A stretch of DNA of 64,000 nucleotides from contig JAHYJC010000013.1 of the NCBI GenBank assembly GCA_019429275.1, forward strand, positions 1-64,000. Reading direction: 5' to 3'. Source of the DNA: Lentimicrobium sp. GTDB taxonomy: Bacteria > Bacteroidota > Bacteroidia > Bacteroidales > Lentimicrobiaceae. Positions 27,701 to 35,892 of the stretch are shown here, piece after piece; positions within the stretch are counted from its first letter, which is position 1, and every line of letters starts with the position of its first letter. The translations under genes and the position numbers were made by a program. Below the pieces are notes generated by a model. The model made no database searches. It had not been told where the DNA came from and saw only the letters and a program-made list of their open reading frames with translations.

Positions 27701-29611
27701 TTGCTTTAAAAGCAATGTGTCATTATCATATATATACAACGATTCTTTCAGCGCAATTTTTCCTGTCCATGCAACACTATTGTCCAGTCGGTTGTGTCCC
27801 CAGTCAGTGTTTACGCTGTAGTCACCATTGGCAAGCTTAGTCATGGTGATACTTAAGCCTGTTATATATATGGTGTTGTTATTTACCAGGCTAGCAGGTG
27901 TTGCGGTACTTGTAATGTTTCCTTCATTATCATTAGTGTTATAAAAGGTTATGGTATTGACCGGCGCCGGGTTTGAAGAGAGGTTAAACGTTTTTGTGCC
28001 CCGGAAAGGGTCCTTTTCATCCATTAAGAAAGGCATTGAATCATTCGCAACCCATTGCCCGTTTATAAACTGCTCCTTTATATCCAGTTTAAAGACATAG
28101 TCATCCTGCACTTTTAAGACATCCAGGGAATTATTGTAGAAATGTATCATTGCATCGTTATCTCCCATAAAAGGATTGGGATCTAGTTTCTTACCATGTC
28201 CATTTTCGGTAATATAATTAAAGCATTCATTTGACACCTCCGATAACTTCATATAATTGAAATTACCTTCTGCTGAAATCAGTCTCAGGTGATCAGATTG
28301 GCCTACCGGCCTGATATTATCACCTGATAAAACATCTTTTCCAACCTGGTAAAAGGCATAAATACCTGCTTTGCCTTCAGGCCTGCAAAGAGAGTTTGAA
28401 TTAGTTAAGAAGTCAAGCTTATTGTTTGTCCCAATTTTATGATTTTCGAGCCAGATATATTGATCTTTTGCATCAGCATCAGTGTACGGCAATTTAATCC
28501 TGATTGCATCACCTGTTGTAACAAAATCGCGTAGTATAAAAGTTTTCGTACCATTTTCTTTTGTAATGTCAGAAACCTGATTACTTGCAGCAATAAATGA
28601 ATTGGTCGTATTATATATCGGACTCTTCCAATGCAGCCACCAACGGTCAAACCCATTGGCAGAAACCATACCTGTGCCTGACTGTCCCATAAGTCCATAC
28701 CCTCCCATTCGTTGCAGAAATGTCCTGCCTGAGTTATAATTCCATCCATTTCCACCAGCGCTATGCATATCATTGCCTCCAAATAGTTTATGTGCAAATT
28801 CATGAAATAGAACACTTAAGGGATTTTCAGTAAATTGACGCCCTTTCCCAACACATTGTAAAGTGAATCTTTTTATTTGATTGTAATTCCCTGTGTTAAA
28901 TAGTATACTATCAATAAGAGAACTACTCATGCCAATGTTTTCATTGAAATATCCATAATCTAAACTGTCGTTTCTGAATGAGTTTCTAACAATAATATTT
29001 ACCAAATCAATGATGCTGTCATTATCTGAGTCGAAATCCTCAGTGAGATTATGTCCCCAGTATGCTTGAATTCCCCCATTTTCATTCAAGTAGTCAATCG
29101 TCCTTTCAATTAAAGTATTCCATGTGAACTGCCCCTTAGGCAATGGGTCGTTCTGAATAATATAGGATTGGGGCAATGTTATAATAACATAATCGCCAAT
29201 TATATGGAGGTTTCCAAAAGAGGATTCGTAGAACCGGCGGGTGAAGGTCCCATTAATATTGTTTTCCTGATTATATTCAGTATCAAACAGAGAACTGTCT
29301 TTTACCCAATTTGGCACAATAGTGTTAATACCTGCATCAGCTATACTTGCCTGAGGCCAGTCAACACCAGAAAAACCGGGTTGTGGGTCATTGTTTGATA
29401 CATCATAAATGATATTAGCCAAAAGGTTTAATGCCCTGTAATTTCCAAAAGGATTAAACGAAAATCCCTCCCACGAATTTTGGGTTTTGTTGTTAATTGT
29501 ATAGTCATTAAACGTTGAGTCTGGGTTTAGGTCAATAATAGGAATCGGGAACTGGGAAAATACACAACTGTAAAGGAACAGAAATGTAATAAAGCTAGCG
29601 AACTTTTTCAT
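24737..29611 (-). CDS. Large secreted M6-like metalloprotease with beta-helix and T9SS domains
   Basis: A 1624-residue exported protein. It opens with a signal peptide (1-19). The peptidase-like domain (about 60-480) carries HEFAHKLFGGND at 270-281, an HExxH zinc site with His270, Glu271 and His274 and a likely third ligand Asp281 or His283, resembling M6/immune-inhibitor-A peptidases. A right-handed beta-helix region (about 690-1180) has many short strands with N-rich turns (NNSSIEYARVGV, ENSTFNNNYIGV, RNSVFRSCKSGI). An alpha-helical segment (about 1290-1500) and a T9SS type A domain end it (FPNPASEYIVI to SGIYIVRIAEGK). Peptidase activity is inferred from motif only. Its C-terminal third is duplicated as a pseudogene at 35.9-36.9 kb. 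Confidence 0.75.
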   Translation of the reverse strand: MKKFASFITFLFLYSCVFSQFPIPIIDLNPDSTFNDYTINNKTQNSWEGFSFNPFGNYRALNLLANIIYDVSNNDPQPGFSGVDWPQASIADAGINTIVPNWVKDSSLFDTEYNQENNINGTFTRRFYESSFGNLHIIGDYVIITLPQSYIIQNDPLPKGQFTWNTLIERTIDYLNENGGIQAYWGHNLTEDFDSDNDSIIDLVNIIVRNSFRNDSLDYGYFNENIGMSSSLIDSILFNTGNYNQIKRFTLQCVGKGRQFTENPLSVLFHEFAHKLFGGNDMHSAGGNGWNYNSGRTFLQRMGGYGLMGQSGTGMVSANGFDRWWLHWKSPIYNTTNSFIAASNQVSDITKENGTKTFILRDFVTTGDAIRIKLPYTDADAKDQYIWLENHKIGTNNKLDFLTNSNSLCRPEGKAGIYAFYQVGKDVLSGDNIRPVGQSDHLRLISAEGNFNYMKLSEVSNECFNYITENGHGKKLDPNPFMGDNDAMIHFYNNSLDVLKVQDDYVFKLDIKEQFINGQWVANDSMPFLMDEKDPFRGTKTFNLSSNPAPVNTITFYNTNDNEGNITSTATPASLVNNNTIYITGLSITMTKLANGDYSVNTDWGHNRLDNSVAWTGKIALKESLYIYDNDTLLLKQNKTPIQITRDTYTGQFAPYTAFECHDQSEMYLSNNSRTILSEKSKFYILAGSVMTVQNDAKLIVKNGSELIIEGCGNLVLRGNGQLVVEPGGILTIKDGANVFMDGIANLNLQTGFIVGQGGIAITMSNALSLLGVPPLKQINGTTTWTNGTYNFFDDLCIGTGATLNLNGTTLKFFRNARVRVSQGAKLNMTNNSKLTTTCNSELWRGINVWGNPCSTQTPTTNQGHLVMNNSSIEYARVGVLLDWPIIEREPGFSMGYGGGIIIAENSTFNNNYIGVSFSGYTLNNISTFSNCLFTANNQFPQLSTGVDCHVNMNGVTGVDFKKCTFNYTSQIFGTSINNIVGIRSINSNFLVDGLPLNGKFQRSVFENLKYGVYSTASLSSRNFTVRNSVFRSCKSGIFGSGINSSRITENRFLQPKYISQSNFTQFAIFLEYCNNYTIQEDTLVGIDSQFKSEAGILIRNSGPSENLLYNNKLENFYSGIIAEGENRGSGTGLCIKCNDFSGNQTDINIIPRDGIPISSQGIKHDQGSNQDTITAPAGNWFTFPSSSNIININNQFAQPIEYFYHRYPLNQSLQPNWQHVVLYNNTVFLTVGTSQYYYKNTACPSKLNINQSKEELIASSMSTTDEISETQSQLVTLTDDGDTPLLVNSITSSAPFEALLLHDELMNTSPYLSDTALIEAGKKEEVLNSALVRDIMVANPHSAKSPEVISALEQRAEQLPEELMDEIKAGAELISARQALELTKSGLEADLAASRSELLQVYQKESNFDSLRWALTTFPEPLSAYQQVWTWFDQGNSNNGIAALQNLNIETIPEHHQINQPGYVQLAGILNLLVTDTTYAFSEDTVTINALFALSNEDNAAGVSARNLLSAYRLIDFEPSVTLPDTGLKATPVINKPKTKGKLSQEALHVFPNPASEYIVIAYKLKKEGELSIVSQDGRIVYSQSISHGKNQVIIRVNHLASGIYIVRIAEGKIVHSAKFTVK

Positions 29612-30118
29612 AATATCGAATTATAAAGGATTAAAGATAAAGGATATCATTAATGTGATTTTTTTTTGCAAAATGAACTATCTTAAATCTGATATTGTTG
29701 AAAATTCTCTTTTATAATAGTTGAAATTACAGGTGATATAGGTGCAACAATAAAAACTAAGGAGGCATGTCCTTTAGTGAACAGAACATTGTTGAATACG
29801 GGAACTTTTCCCGGATCGAATGTGCAATCAAATTAAGGGCTATATAGTATAATGCTTCGAAATCACTTACTCTACAAATACCAAAATCTCTCGTTATATT
29901 CATAATTAATGGTCTAATATGAAAGACTATCGGTTGTTTGTAAACCTATTATCTTTACAAATATAGTGGAAATAATTTGTGCAATCAAAGTCTTTTTGAG
30001 CTTTAGCGAAAATACGACCGAAGGGAGCTCACCAAAGGTAATCTCATAATTTATTCCGGACAATAGTGTTTTAAAATAAAGACTCCAAGAGTTTTTCCTA
30101 TGATTTCCTATAAAACAC
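29612..30118. other. About 500-bp intergenic region, no gene called
   Basis: It lies upstream of the metalloprotease gene and should contain its promoter, though no good -33/-7 pair was found on the minus strand. A 68-codon minus ORF (29914-30120) and a 40-codon plus-strand open stretch without a start (near 29710-29835, ending GTFPGSNVQSN) show no family resemblance and may be remnants or chance. Confidence 0.4.
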
Positions 30119-30148
30119 AAAAGCCGGTTGATATCTCAACCGGCTTTT
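30119..30148 (-). terminator. Intrinsic terminator of the DUF2723 gene
   Basis: A perfect 13-bp stem (30119-30131 with 30136-30148, arm AAAAGCCGGTTGA) closes a TATC loop. It lies 18 nt beyond the stop codon and ends in Ts on the minus strand. Confidence 0.85.
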
Positions 30149-30165
30149 ATGCTTTAAAACACTTA

Positions 30166-33100
30166 TCAGTTAAAAATATCTTCCAGTTCTTCAGGAATAA
30201 TCATGCTGCTTTTGAATTCTTCTTTCAGCTGTGGCTGTTTGTATTTATTGGCATATTCCCAGATTCTGGCCATTACCGCATAAGCCTGCATCTCGTCTTC
30301 CTGGTAAAATGAAGCAAACTCAGGACTTACTGCTTTGTAATAATTCAGATTTTCGATGTAAACCCCGGCAAGTGCTTTTAAGAAGTTATTGCCTTTCTCA
30401 ATTGCGCCAGCATCGTAATAGACTTCAACCAATGGCAACATATAATAATCAAAAGTGATTTTGTTGTTAGGGAATTCCAATATGCACTTATCGGCAACTG
30501 CAATGGCTTCGGTATTTTTTCCTTTTGCCTGAAGAGCCTTGGCCAAACGCAGGTAACTCTGCCTTGGCATAATAGAATTTCTGTAACTTTCAGGATCAAC
30601 ATGAACACCCGGCTTATTCAGATTGCCCCATTTGGCTTTATTCACCAGTATTTCATAGGATGCTTCTGAATCAACACCACCCAAACCGGGAACAACATCC
30701 GCTGCAAGCACAGGAATAAATTTATAAACTATACCCGTTTGATGGCAATATTTATCAACATTAAACACTGAGCTAACACTGCTGGGACTGGCAAAATAAA
30801 GCGGCCTGTCCCAGTTCTGTGAAGCAAGGAAATCGAGCAGCATAAGGTCGTTTTTATAGAGGTAATTCGATGTTATATCCCATTCAATAACGGGAACAAC
30901 TTTATCCTTCATATATTCAGGGACAATGCCGTTCTGAACAGCCTTGGCCGAATCAACAGTGAGTTTCACCCTTTTGGTAGGGAAGAAATTGATTTTTTTA
31001 CCCGACTGCAGACTCACCTTGCTGCGATCTGTTTCATCGGCAATAAAATTAATAAGCTCCTTCAACTCTACCCTCTCCACTATATTACCACGGGTAAAAT
31101 AGGGTATGTATTCATTAACTCCTTTGTTGTATTGCTCAGGAGTAAGTGTAAACTTTAATGGTTCAGAATCATATATTTTTCTGGCCAATTGATGAACATA
31201 CCAATCGCCCGACGAAAGCATGTAATTCACAACCCTGATGTCGGTTCTCACACCTTCCACTTCCTGGGCATACCAGAGCGGGAAAGTGTCGTTATCGCCA
31301 TTGGTAATCAGGATGGCATTCGGGGCACATGAATTCAGATAATTCAGCGCAAAATCGCGGGCTGCGTATTTCTCTGAGCGATCATGATCGTCCCAATTCT
31401 CAGCCGCCATGATGCCGGGCACCAGGGCCAGACAAACAACCGTAACGGAAGCTGCAGAAACCAATTGATTCATTTTCAGCTTTTTCGTAAGCACCTCCCA
31501 TAGCGAAATCACTCCGATCCCAACCCATATGGCAAAAGCATAGAATGAGCCCGCATAGGCATAATCCCTCTCTCGGGGCTGAAACGGTGTTTGGTTCAGG
31601 TAAATGACTATGGCCAGACCGGTCATGAAAAAGAGCAGTCCTACAATCAGACCATCTTTATAATTCCGGTTAAAATGGAACAACATTCCGATAACACCGA
31701 GTATCAACGGCAACAGGTAATAGGTATTTCGGGCAGGACTCTGCATGCTCAGAGGCAGATCGGTTTGTTTGCCAAGCCTCATCTCATCGAGGAAGTTTAT
31801 CCCACTTATCCAGTTCCCTTTCTGAATGCCTCCGTGCCCCTGAACATCGTTCTGACGGCCGGCAAAATTCCACATAAAGTACCTGAAATACATGTGGCCA
31901 ACCTGATAGCGGAAAAAGAACCTGAGGTTTTCGCCCATGGTAGGTTTAATAATGGTTTCTGTTTCCCCGTCATTATTAATTGCCTGTATGGGAATTCCTT
32001 TGATTTTTCCCCAGCTTTTATAGGCTCTTACATGATTTTCCTGCGGGCTGTGCATGCGTGGAAATACGGTTGTAAACTTTGGATCATAATTAAAAACATC
32101 TCCCTTTCTGGAATCCGTTATGATGTATTTTCCGCTTTTTTTATCTCTCACATAAATGGGAGAACCATCCGATCTGGGATTTACAGGATCAATAGGCGCA
32201 CTGTAATATTGGCCGGAAAAGATTGGCCAGGTTCCGTATTGCTCACGATTCAGATAGGAAAGCAGACTGATGGCGTCATCGGGATTGTTCTCGTTGATGG
32301 GTGTATTGGTATTTGCCCTGATAACCAGCATCATGAAAGAAGAGTATCCGATAAGGATAAAAGTGAGTGACAACAGGGCTGTGTTGGCAATAAGCTTTCC
32401 TTTTCGGTGTGTATAGCGTAAGCCATAAACAAGACCGGCAATGATCAGGACAAAATATACGATGGTTCCTGAGTTAAACGGCAATCCGAAGCTGTTGACA
32501 AACAGCAGTTCAAATTTCGCTGCCAGATCAACCACCCAAGGGATGATGATGTACATGATGAAGGCAAGCAGAAATACTGATATTACTCCGGTAAGAACGA
32601 TGCCTTTGGTGGTGGTTTGATATTTCTTGAAATAATAAACATACGCGATGGCAGGAATTGCCAGCAGATTAAGCAAATGCACCCCAATGGATAAACCTAC
32701 CAGGTAAGCAATAAAAACGATCCAGCGTATGGAGTGTTTGTGATCGGCAACCTCTTCCCATTTAAGGATGGCCCAGAAAACAACCGCGGTAAAAAGTGAG
32801 GACATGGCATAAACCTCTCCTTCCACAGCCGAAAACCAGAATGAATCGGAGAAAGTATAAGCCATGGCACCAACCAAACCGCTTCCCAAAACCACAGCCT
32901 GCTGGCCAAAAGTCAATTCCGCTTCAGCTTTAACCAACTTTATGGCCAGGCGGGTAATGGTCCAGAAAAGGAACATGATGGTAAGTGCACTGACCAACCC
33001 CGACATAAAATTAACCATCAGGGCAACCTTGCTGGTGTCGCCAAAAGCAAAAAGTGAGAAAAAACGGCCCAGAATCTGGAAGAACGGAGCTCCCGGCGGG

Positions 33101-33246
33101 TGGCCTACCTGCAATTTATAGGCAGTAGCAATGTATTCTCCGCAATCCCACCAGCTGGCGGTAGGCTCGAGCGTAAGGGTATAAACAATCAGGGCTACGG
33201 CAAAGGAAAACCAGCCGAGAATGTTGTTTAGTTTTTTGTAATCCAT
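30166..33246 (-). CDS. DUF2723 / TMEM260-like (GT117) glycosyltransferase-type membrane protein
   Basis: A 1026-residue protein. The N-terminal half has about 11-13 transmembrane segments. The first loop holds the DUF2723 signature LEPTASWWDCGEYIATAYKL (residues 26-45, with the Asp/Glu-rich WWDCGE) and a GHPPGAPFF segment at 48-56, as in GT-C folds. The soluble C-terminal half (about 620-1026) has NGDNDTFPLWYAQEVEG and ends in TPR-like helices. Human TMEM260 of the same family is a protein O-mannosyltransferase, and the family is placed in GT117. In Bacteroidota it is near universal, but its substrate is not established. It has a strong terminator and probably its own transcript. Confidence 0.85.
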   Translation of the reverse strand: MDYKKLNNILGWFSFAVALIVYTLTLEPTASWWDCGEYIATAYKLQVGHPPGAPFFQILGRFFSLFAFGDTSKVALMVNFMSGLVSALTIMFLFWTITRLAIKLVKAEAELTFGQQAVVLGSGLVGAMAYTFSDSFWFSAVEGEVYAMSSLFTAVVFWAILKWEEVADHKHSIRWIVFIAYLVGLSIGVHLLNLLAIPAIAYVYYFKKYQTTTKGIVLTGVISVFLLAFIMYIIIPWVVDLAAKFELLFVNSFGLPFNSGTIVYFVLIIAGLVYGLRYTHRKGKLIANTALLSLTFILIGYSSFMMLVIRANTNTPINENNPDDAISLLSYLNREQYGTWPIFSGQYYSAPIDPVNPRSDGSPIYVRDKKSGKYIITDSRKGDVFNYDPKFTTVFPRMHSPQENHVRAYKSWGKIKGIPIQAINNDGETETIIKPTMGENLRFFFRYQVGHMYFRYFMWNFAGRQNDVQGHGGIQKGNWISGINFLDEMRLGKQTDLPLSMQSPARNTYYLLPLILGVIGMLFHFNRNYKDGLIVGLLFFMTGLAIVIYLNQTPFQPRERDYAYAGSFYAFAIWVGIGVISLWEVLTKKLKMNQLVSAASVTVVCLALVPGIMAAENWDDHDRSEKYAARDFALNYLNSCAPNAILITNGDNDTFPLWYAQEVEGVRTDIRVVNYMLSSGDWYVHQLARKIYDSEPLKFTLTPEQYNKGVNEYIPYFTRGNIVERVELKELINFIADETDRSKVSLQSGKKINFFPTKRVKLTVDSAKAVQNGIVPEYMKDKVVPVIEWDITSNYLYKNDLMLLDFLASQNWDRPLYFASPSSVSSVFNVDKYCHQTGIVYKFIPVLAADVVPGLGGVDSEASYEILVNKAKWGNLNKPGVHVDPESYRNSIMPRQSYLRLAKALQAKGKNTEAIAVADKCILEFPNNKITFDYYMLPLVEVYYDAGAIEKGNNFLKALAGVYIENLNYYKAVSPEFASFYQEDEMQAYAVMARIWEYANKYKQPQLKEEFKSSMIIPEELEDIFN

Positions 33247-33464
33247 CTGAAAAGAGAATTGGGTATGTGTTATTTATCGAATTCTTTCAAAATGAGACAT
33301 CCGAAATAAGTGTTCACTAAACTGAACAATATTTCAAAAAAAGTGCTGCGAAGTTAATGATTTTCACACAACAGATGAATCGGTGTTTTCTAAAAAATGT
33401 TAAGTCTGGAGAGAAGGTGAGCCATCGGGTAAAACAGGTTAATTATAAAATATTTTTAATAGGA

Positions 33465-33926
33465 TCATTGCTTTGCTTGCATATAATCCAACACCAATTT
33501 CACTTCCTTACGTATCACATAAGCTTCAGGCGCCGTCTGCCAGTTCTCTAATGTTGTCAAAGCTTCGGGAGGCAATTGAGAAATATCGTTCTGACTGAAA
33601 TAAATGTACAAGGCCATAACCCGCAACCAGTCCAAACGCTGGTAATTGTCGGCTTGAAATGCTGATTGTGTGAGGAAATTGCGAAATATTTGTAAAAGTG
33701 CTTCTTTTGCTGGCAGCGGCGGCACTAAAATACTGAGCTTGCGCACGGCAACAAAGTGTGGCAGTTGAGGGACAACCGTACGGAGGGTGAAATATTCAGC
33801 GGGTATGTCAATAACAATATTTTCTTCCTGGAAATTTACCCAAAGATACAGTGAATCAATGGGTTGCTGGGCGCGGGAAATGCCGCACAGGGCGATAAAG
33901 AAAAGGAGTATAATTGTTTTTTTCAT
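33465..33926 (-). CDS. Small secreted protein of unknown function
   Basis: A 153-residue predicted periplasmic or secreted protein. The signal peptide MKKTIILLFFIALCGISRAQ is cleaved after residue 20. The remainder is mixed alpha/beta with no recognised motif, no T9SS domain and no lipobox. It lies between the repeat element at 34.0-34.2 kb and the DUF2723 gene, all on the minus strand. Codon use resembles its neighbours. I do not recognise the family. Confidence 0.6.
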   Translation of the reverse strand: MKKTIILLFFIALCGISRAQQPIDSLYLWVNFQEENIVIDIPAEYFTLRTVVPQLPHFVAVRKLSILVPPLPAKEALLQIFRNFLTQSAFQADNYQRLDWLRVMALYIYFSQNDISQLPPEALTTLENWQTAPEAYVIRKEVKLVLDYMQAKQ

Positions 33927-34004
33927 GTGACAGGTTTTGAAGGTTTCTTTTTTTTACAGGACTAACAGGATTTTTTGGTTCTATTCTAACGCATTTTTCC
34001 GGAT

Positions 34005-34216
34005 GCTTTCGACTCCGCTCAAGCACCGGATTATCGGTGGTCGAGCGGTGGTTGGTGAGCTTTCGTCGAACCAAGCCGTCGGTGGTCGAGCGGTGGTTGG
34101 TGAGCTTTCGTCGAACCAAGTCGTCGGTGGTCGAGCGGTGGTTGGTGAGCTTTCGTCGAACCAAGTCGCCGGTGGTCGAACCAAGTCGCCGGTGGTCGAG
34201 CGGAGTCGAGACCACC
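34005..34216. repeat. 45-bp tandem repeat element bounded by imperfect inverted repeats
   Basis: Three full 45-bp units (34036-34080, 34081-34125, 34126-34170) differ from each other by one or two bases and start GGTGGTCGAGCGGTGGTTGG. A fourth copy (34171-34190) lacks the middle 25 bp, and a fifth start follows at 34191. The block is flanked by 25-nt inverted repeats (34005-34029 and 34189-34213) that match at 21 of 25 positions, core CGACTCCGCTC. As 45 is a multiple of 3, several reading frames stay open and produce false ORFs. The element lies in the gap after the 535-residue T9SS gene, starting 8 bp beyond its stop. Confidence 0.85.
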
Positions 34217-34223
34217 AATAACC

Positions 34224-35831
34224 TCATTCCACCACAAACCTCGCCTTACCCATCTGCTTATTACCGGCAAATACCACCGCCATATACAGCCCCGGCCTCC
34301 AGTGTGAAATGCTGAGCCCGGTTTCGTTTACACCTGCATTAACGGGCATTTCAGCCAGTTGCCGGCCGTGTATATCGTAACACACCACCCGTATTTTGCT
34401 ATGATATTCTGTATTTTCAAGCAAAAAGCGCACATAATCGCTGGCAGGGTTTGGAGCCGGGGTTATGGGTATCAAACTGATGCGGGCCTCATACTCCTTG
34501 CGGGTTGGTATATCTTTTACATCAACAATTACCTCGCAACTGCTTAAATCAATGGTTTTTGAAACAATAGGCTCGGGACAGAGGTAATCGTACTCGCGTG
34601 GTGCAGTATATATGCTGTCGTACTCAAGGCTGGTGTTGAATTTCATAAGGATGATGTCCTGATTATAGCCGCTGCCAACCACGGCTCCGGCAAGAAGTTT
34701 GTCATCACTTGTTACTATAAGGCCATAAGGAGAGTGTGCTGTGGGATGTATAAAAGAATTGTGCCATCCTCCTAAGGAATCAAGTTCATGCAAACCAAAC
34801 CAACCTGGGTAAAAATTTGAACTATCAGCATACAAGATATTGGTAAACAATCGTCCATCTGAGGTATAAGAAGGGTTAACCATATAACCTTCAACCCATT
34901 TATTTCCAACCATTGGAAACTGAGGTATTGAGTCATGTACAAAGTTGCCAAAGCTATCTAATACCAATAACGATGGAGAATATGCTCCTGTGTTACGATC
35001 AACAGCACCTAAGTAAAAGTTTCCACTGCCTTGCTGTGTTGACCAGCCGGCATCTGAATATTGATCATGTAAAGTATCCCGGTAAGCACTTACCCATTGT
35101 TCAGCGCGACTGCTATCGGCCAGTAGTCCAAATGCTTTTAACCTGCAGGGGATTGGGCCGCCGTTGGCAATTGAATCGTCACACCAAAAAAGATAACCAC
35201 TCATAAAGAAATCTCCTTTGGTGGTAAGCACGAGATCATAGGCCCCGTTGTCGTCAATAAAAGGGTGATTCTCAGTTAAGGCATAAGGTTCAATCCAGAG
35301 TACTTCGCCTGTATTATCGAACCTGAAAAGATGTGTTTTCGGATTATTGTCTGTGACGTAATACTGGTGTGTCAGCATAATATACCCACCATCAGGCAGT
35401 TGTAAAATTTCTGTACCCCAATCCGGTCGGCCATTGGTGCGGAAAATATTGCACCACTCTAATTCACCGCATGCATTGTGTTTGGTTACACTAATGTCAT
35501 TCAAAGTCCAACGTTCGTGACTGCCGCAGAGGATAAAACCTCCGTCAGCAGTTGGCTCAATGTATGACGGGTAATTGCCCTGGCCTAGTCCGGTGGTTCC
35601 TATAGTTAAATCGTACAGAAGGTTGCCATTGATATCGGTTTTTATTAACCAGCCACGGGTATCAGGGTAGTAATTGTAAGCCCCAAGTATAAAATAACCT
35701 CCATCATAGGATAAATTCAAATTTCGGAATACTTCAGGACGATTTTGGAGACCAAATGTTCGGTTCCAATTCTGTGAAAAACACAATTGGGTGGATATCA
35801 GAAATGGTAGTAATAACAGCAGAGTTTTCAT
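34224..35831 (-). CDS. Secreted T9SS protein with delta-60-like repeats (paralogue A2)
   Basis: A 535-residue exported protein paralogous to the 545-residue product at 23.0-24.7 kb. A signal peptide (residues 1-19, ending CFSQ) is followed by repeats with SYDGGYFILGAY, ADGGFILCGS and DGGYIML turns. NACGELEWCNIF matches NACGQLDWCKII in the paralogue. The PREYDYLCPEPI segment and the spacer with a Cys (SSCEVIVD) are also shared. The T9SS type A domain runs from APNPASDYVRFLL to GLYMAVVFAGNK. It lies downstream of a decayed copy of the large metalloprotease gene, mirroring the order of the first gene pair. Function unknown. Confidence 0.8.
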   Translation of the reverse strand: MKTLLLLLPFLISTQLCFSQNWNRTFGLQNRPEVFRNLNLSYDGGYFILGAYNYYPDTRGWLIKTDINGNLLYDLTIGTTGLGQGNYPSYIEPTADGGFILCGSHERWTLNDISVTKHNACGELEWCNIFRTNGRPDWGTEILQLPDGGYIMLTHQYYVTDNNPKTHLFRFDNTGEVLWIEPYALTENHPFIDDNGAYDLVLTTKGDFFMSGYLFWCDDSIANGGPIPCRLKAFGLLADSSRAEQWVSAYRDTLHDQYSDAGWSTQQGSGNFYLGAVDRNTGAYSPSLLVLDSFGNFVHDSIPQFPMVGNKWVEGYMVNPSYTSDGRLFTNILYADSSNFYPGWFGLHELDSLGGWHNSFIHPTAHSPYGLIVTSDDKLLAGAVVGSGYNQDIILMKFNTSLEYDSIYTAPREYDYLCPEPIVSKTIDLSSCEVIVDVKDIPTRKEYEARISLIPITPAPNPASDYVRFLLENTEYHSKIRVVCYDIHGRQLAEMPVNAGVNETGLSISHWRPGLYMAVVFAGNKQMGKARFVVE

Positions 35832-35851
35832 AATAACGTAGGATTAAACAA

Positions 35852-35878
35852 GAAAACCGGAATATGAATCCGGTTTTC
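35852..35878 (-). terminator. Hairpin between the pseudogene and paralogue A2
   Basis: A 10-bp stem (35852-35861 with 35869-35878, arm GAAAACCGGA) closes a 7-nt loop. Its place between a large and a small T9SS gene mirrors the hairpin at 24689-24719, although the stem sequence differs. Confidence 0.5.
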
Positions 35879-35892
35879 CTGTAAAGTTTAGA

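Noticed and set aside
29914-30120. A 68-codon minus ORF before the DUF2723 terminator
   Set aside because: No motif, no promoter, and it overlaps the terminator hairpin at its upstream end.
31591-32370. A 259-codon plus-strand ORF opposite the DUF2723 gene
   Set aside because: It is antisense to a well-supported conserved protein, and its product resembles no family.
34005-34216. Possible CRISPR array
   Set aside because: The 45-bp units are contiguous with no unique spacers between them, and no cas genes are present.
33856-34315. Several overlapping ORFs with repeated VVERWLVSFRRTK-type or RRLGSTKAHQPP-type peptides
   Set aside because: They are made by the 45-bp tandem repeat, whose length (15 codons) keeps many frames open. 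No start or signal supports them.
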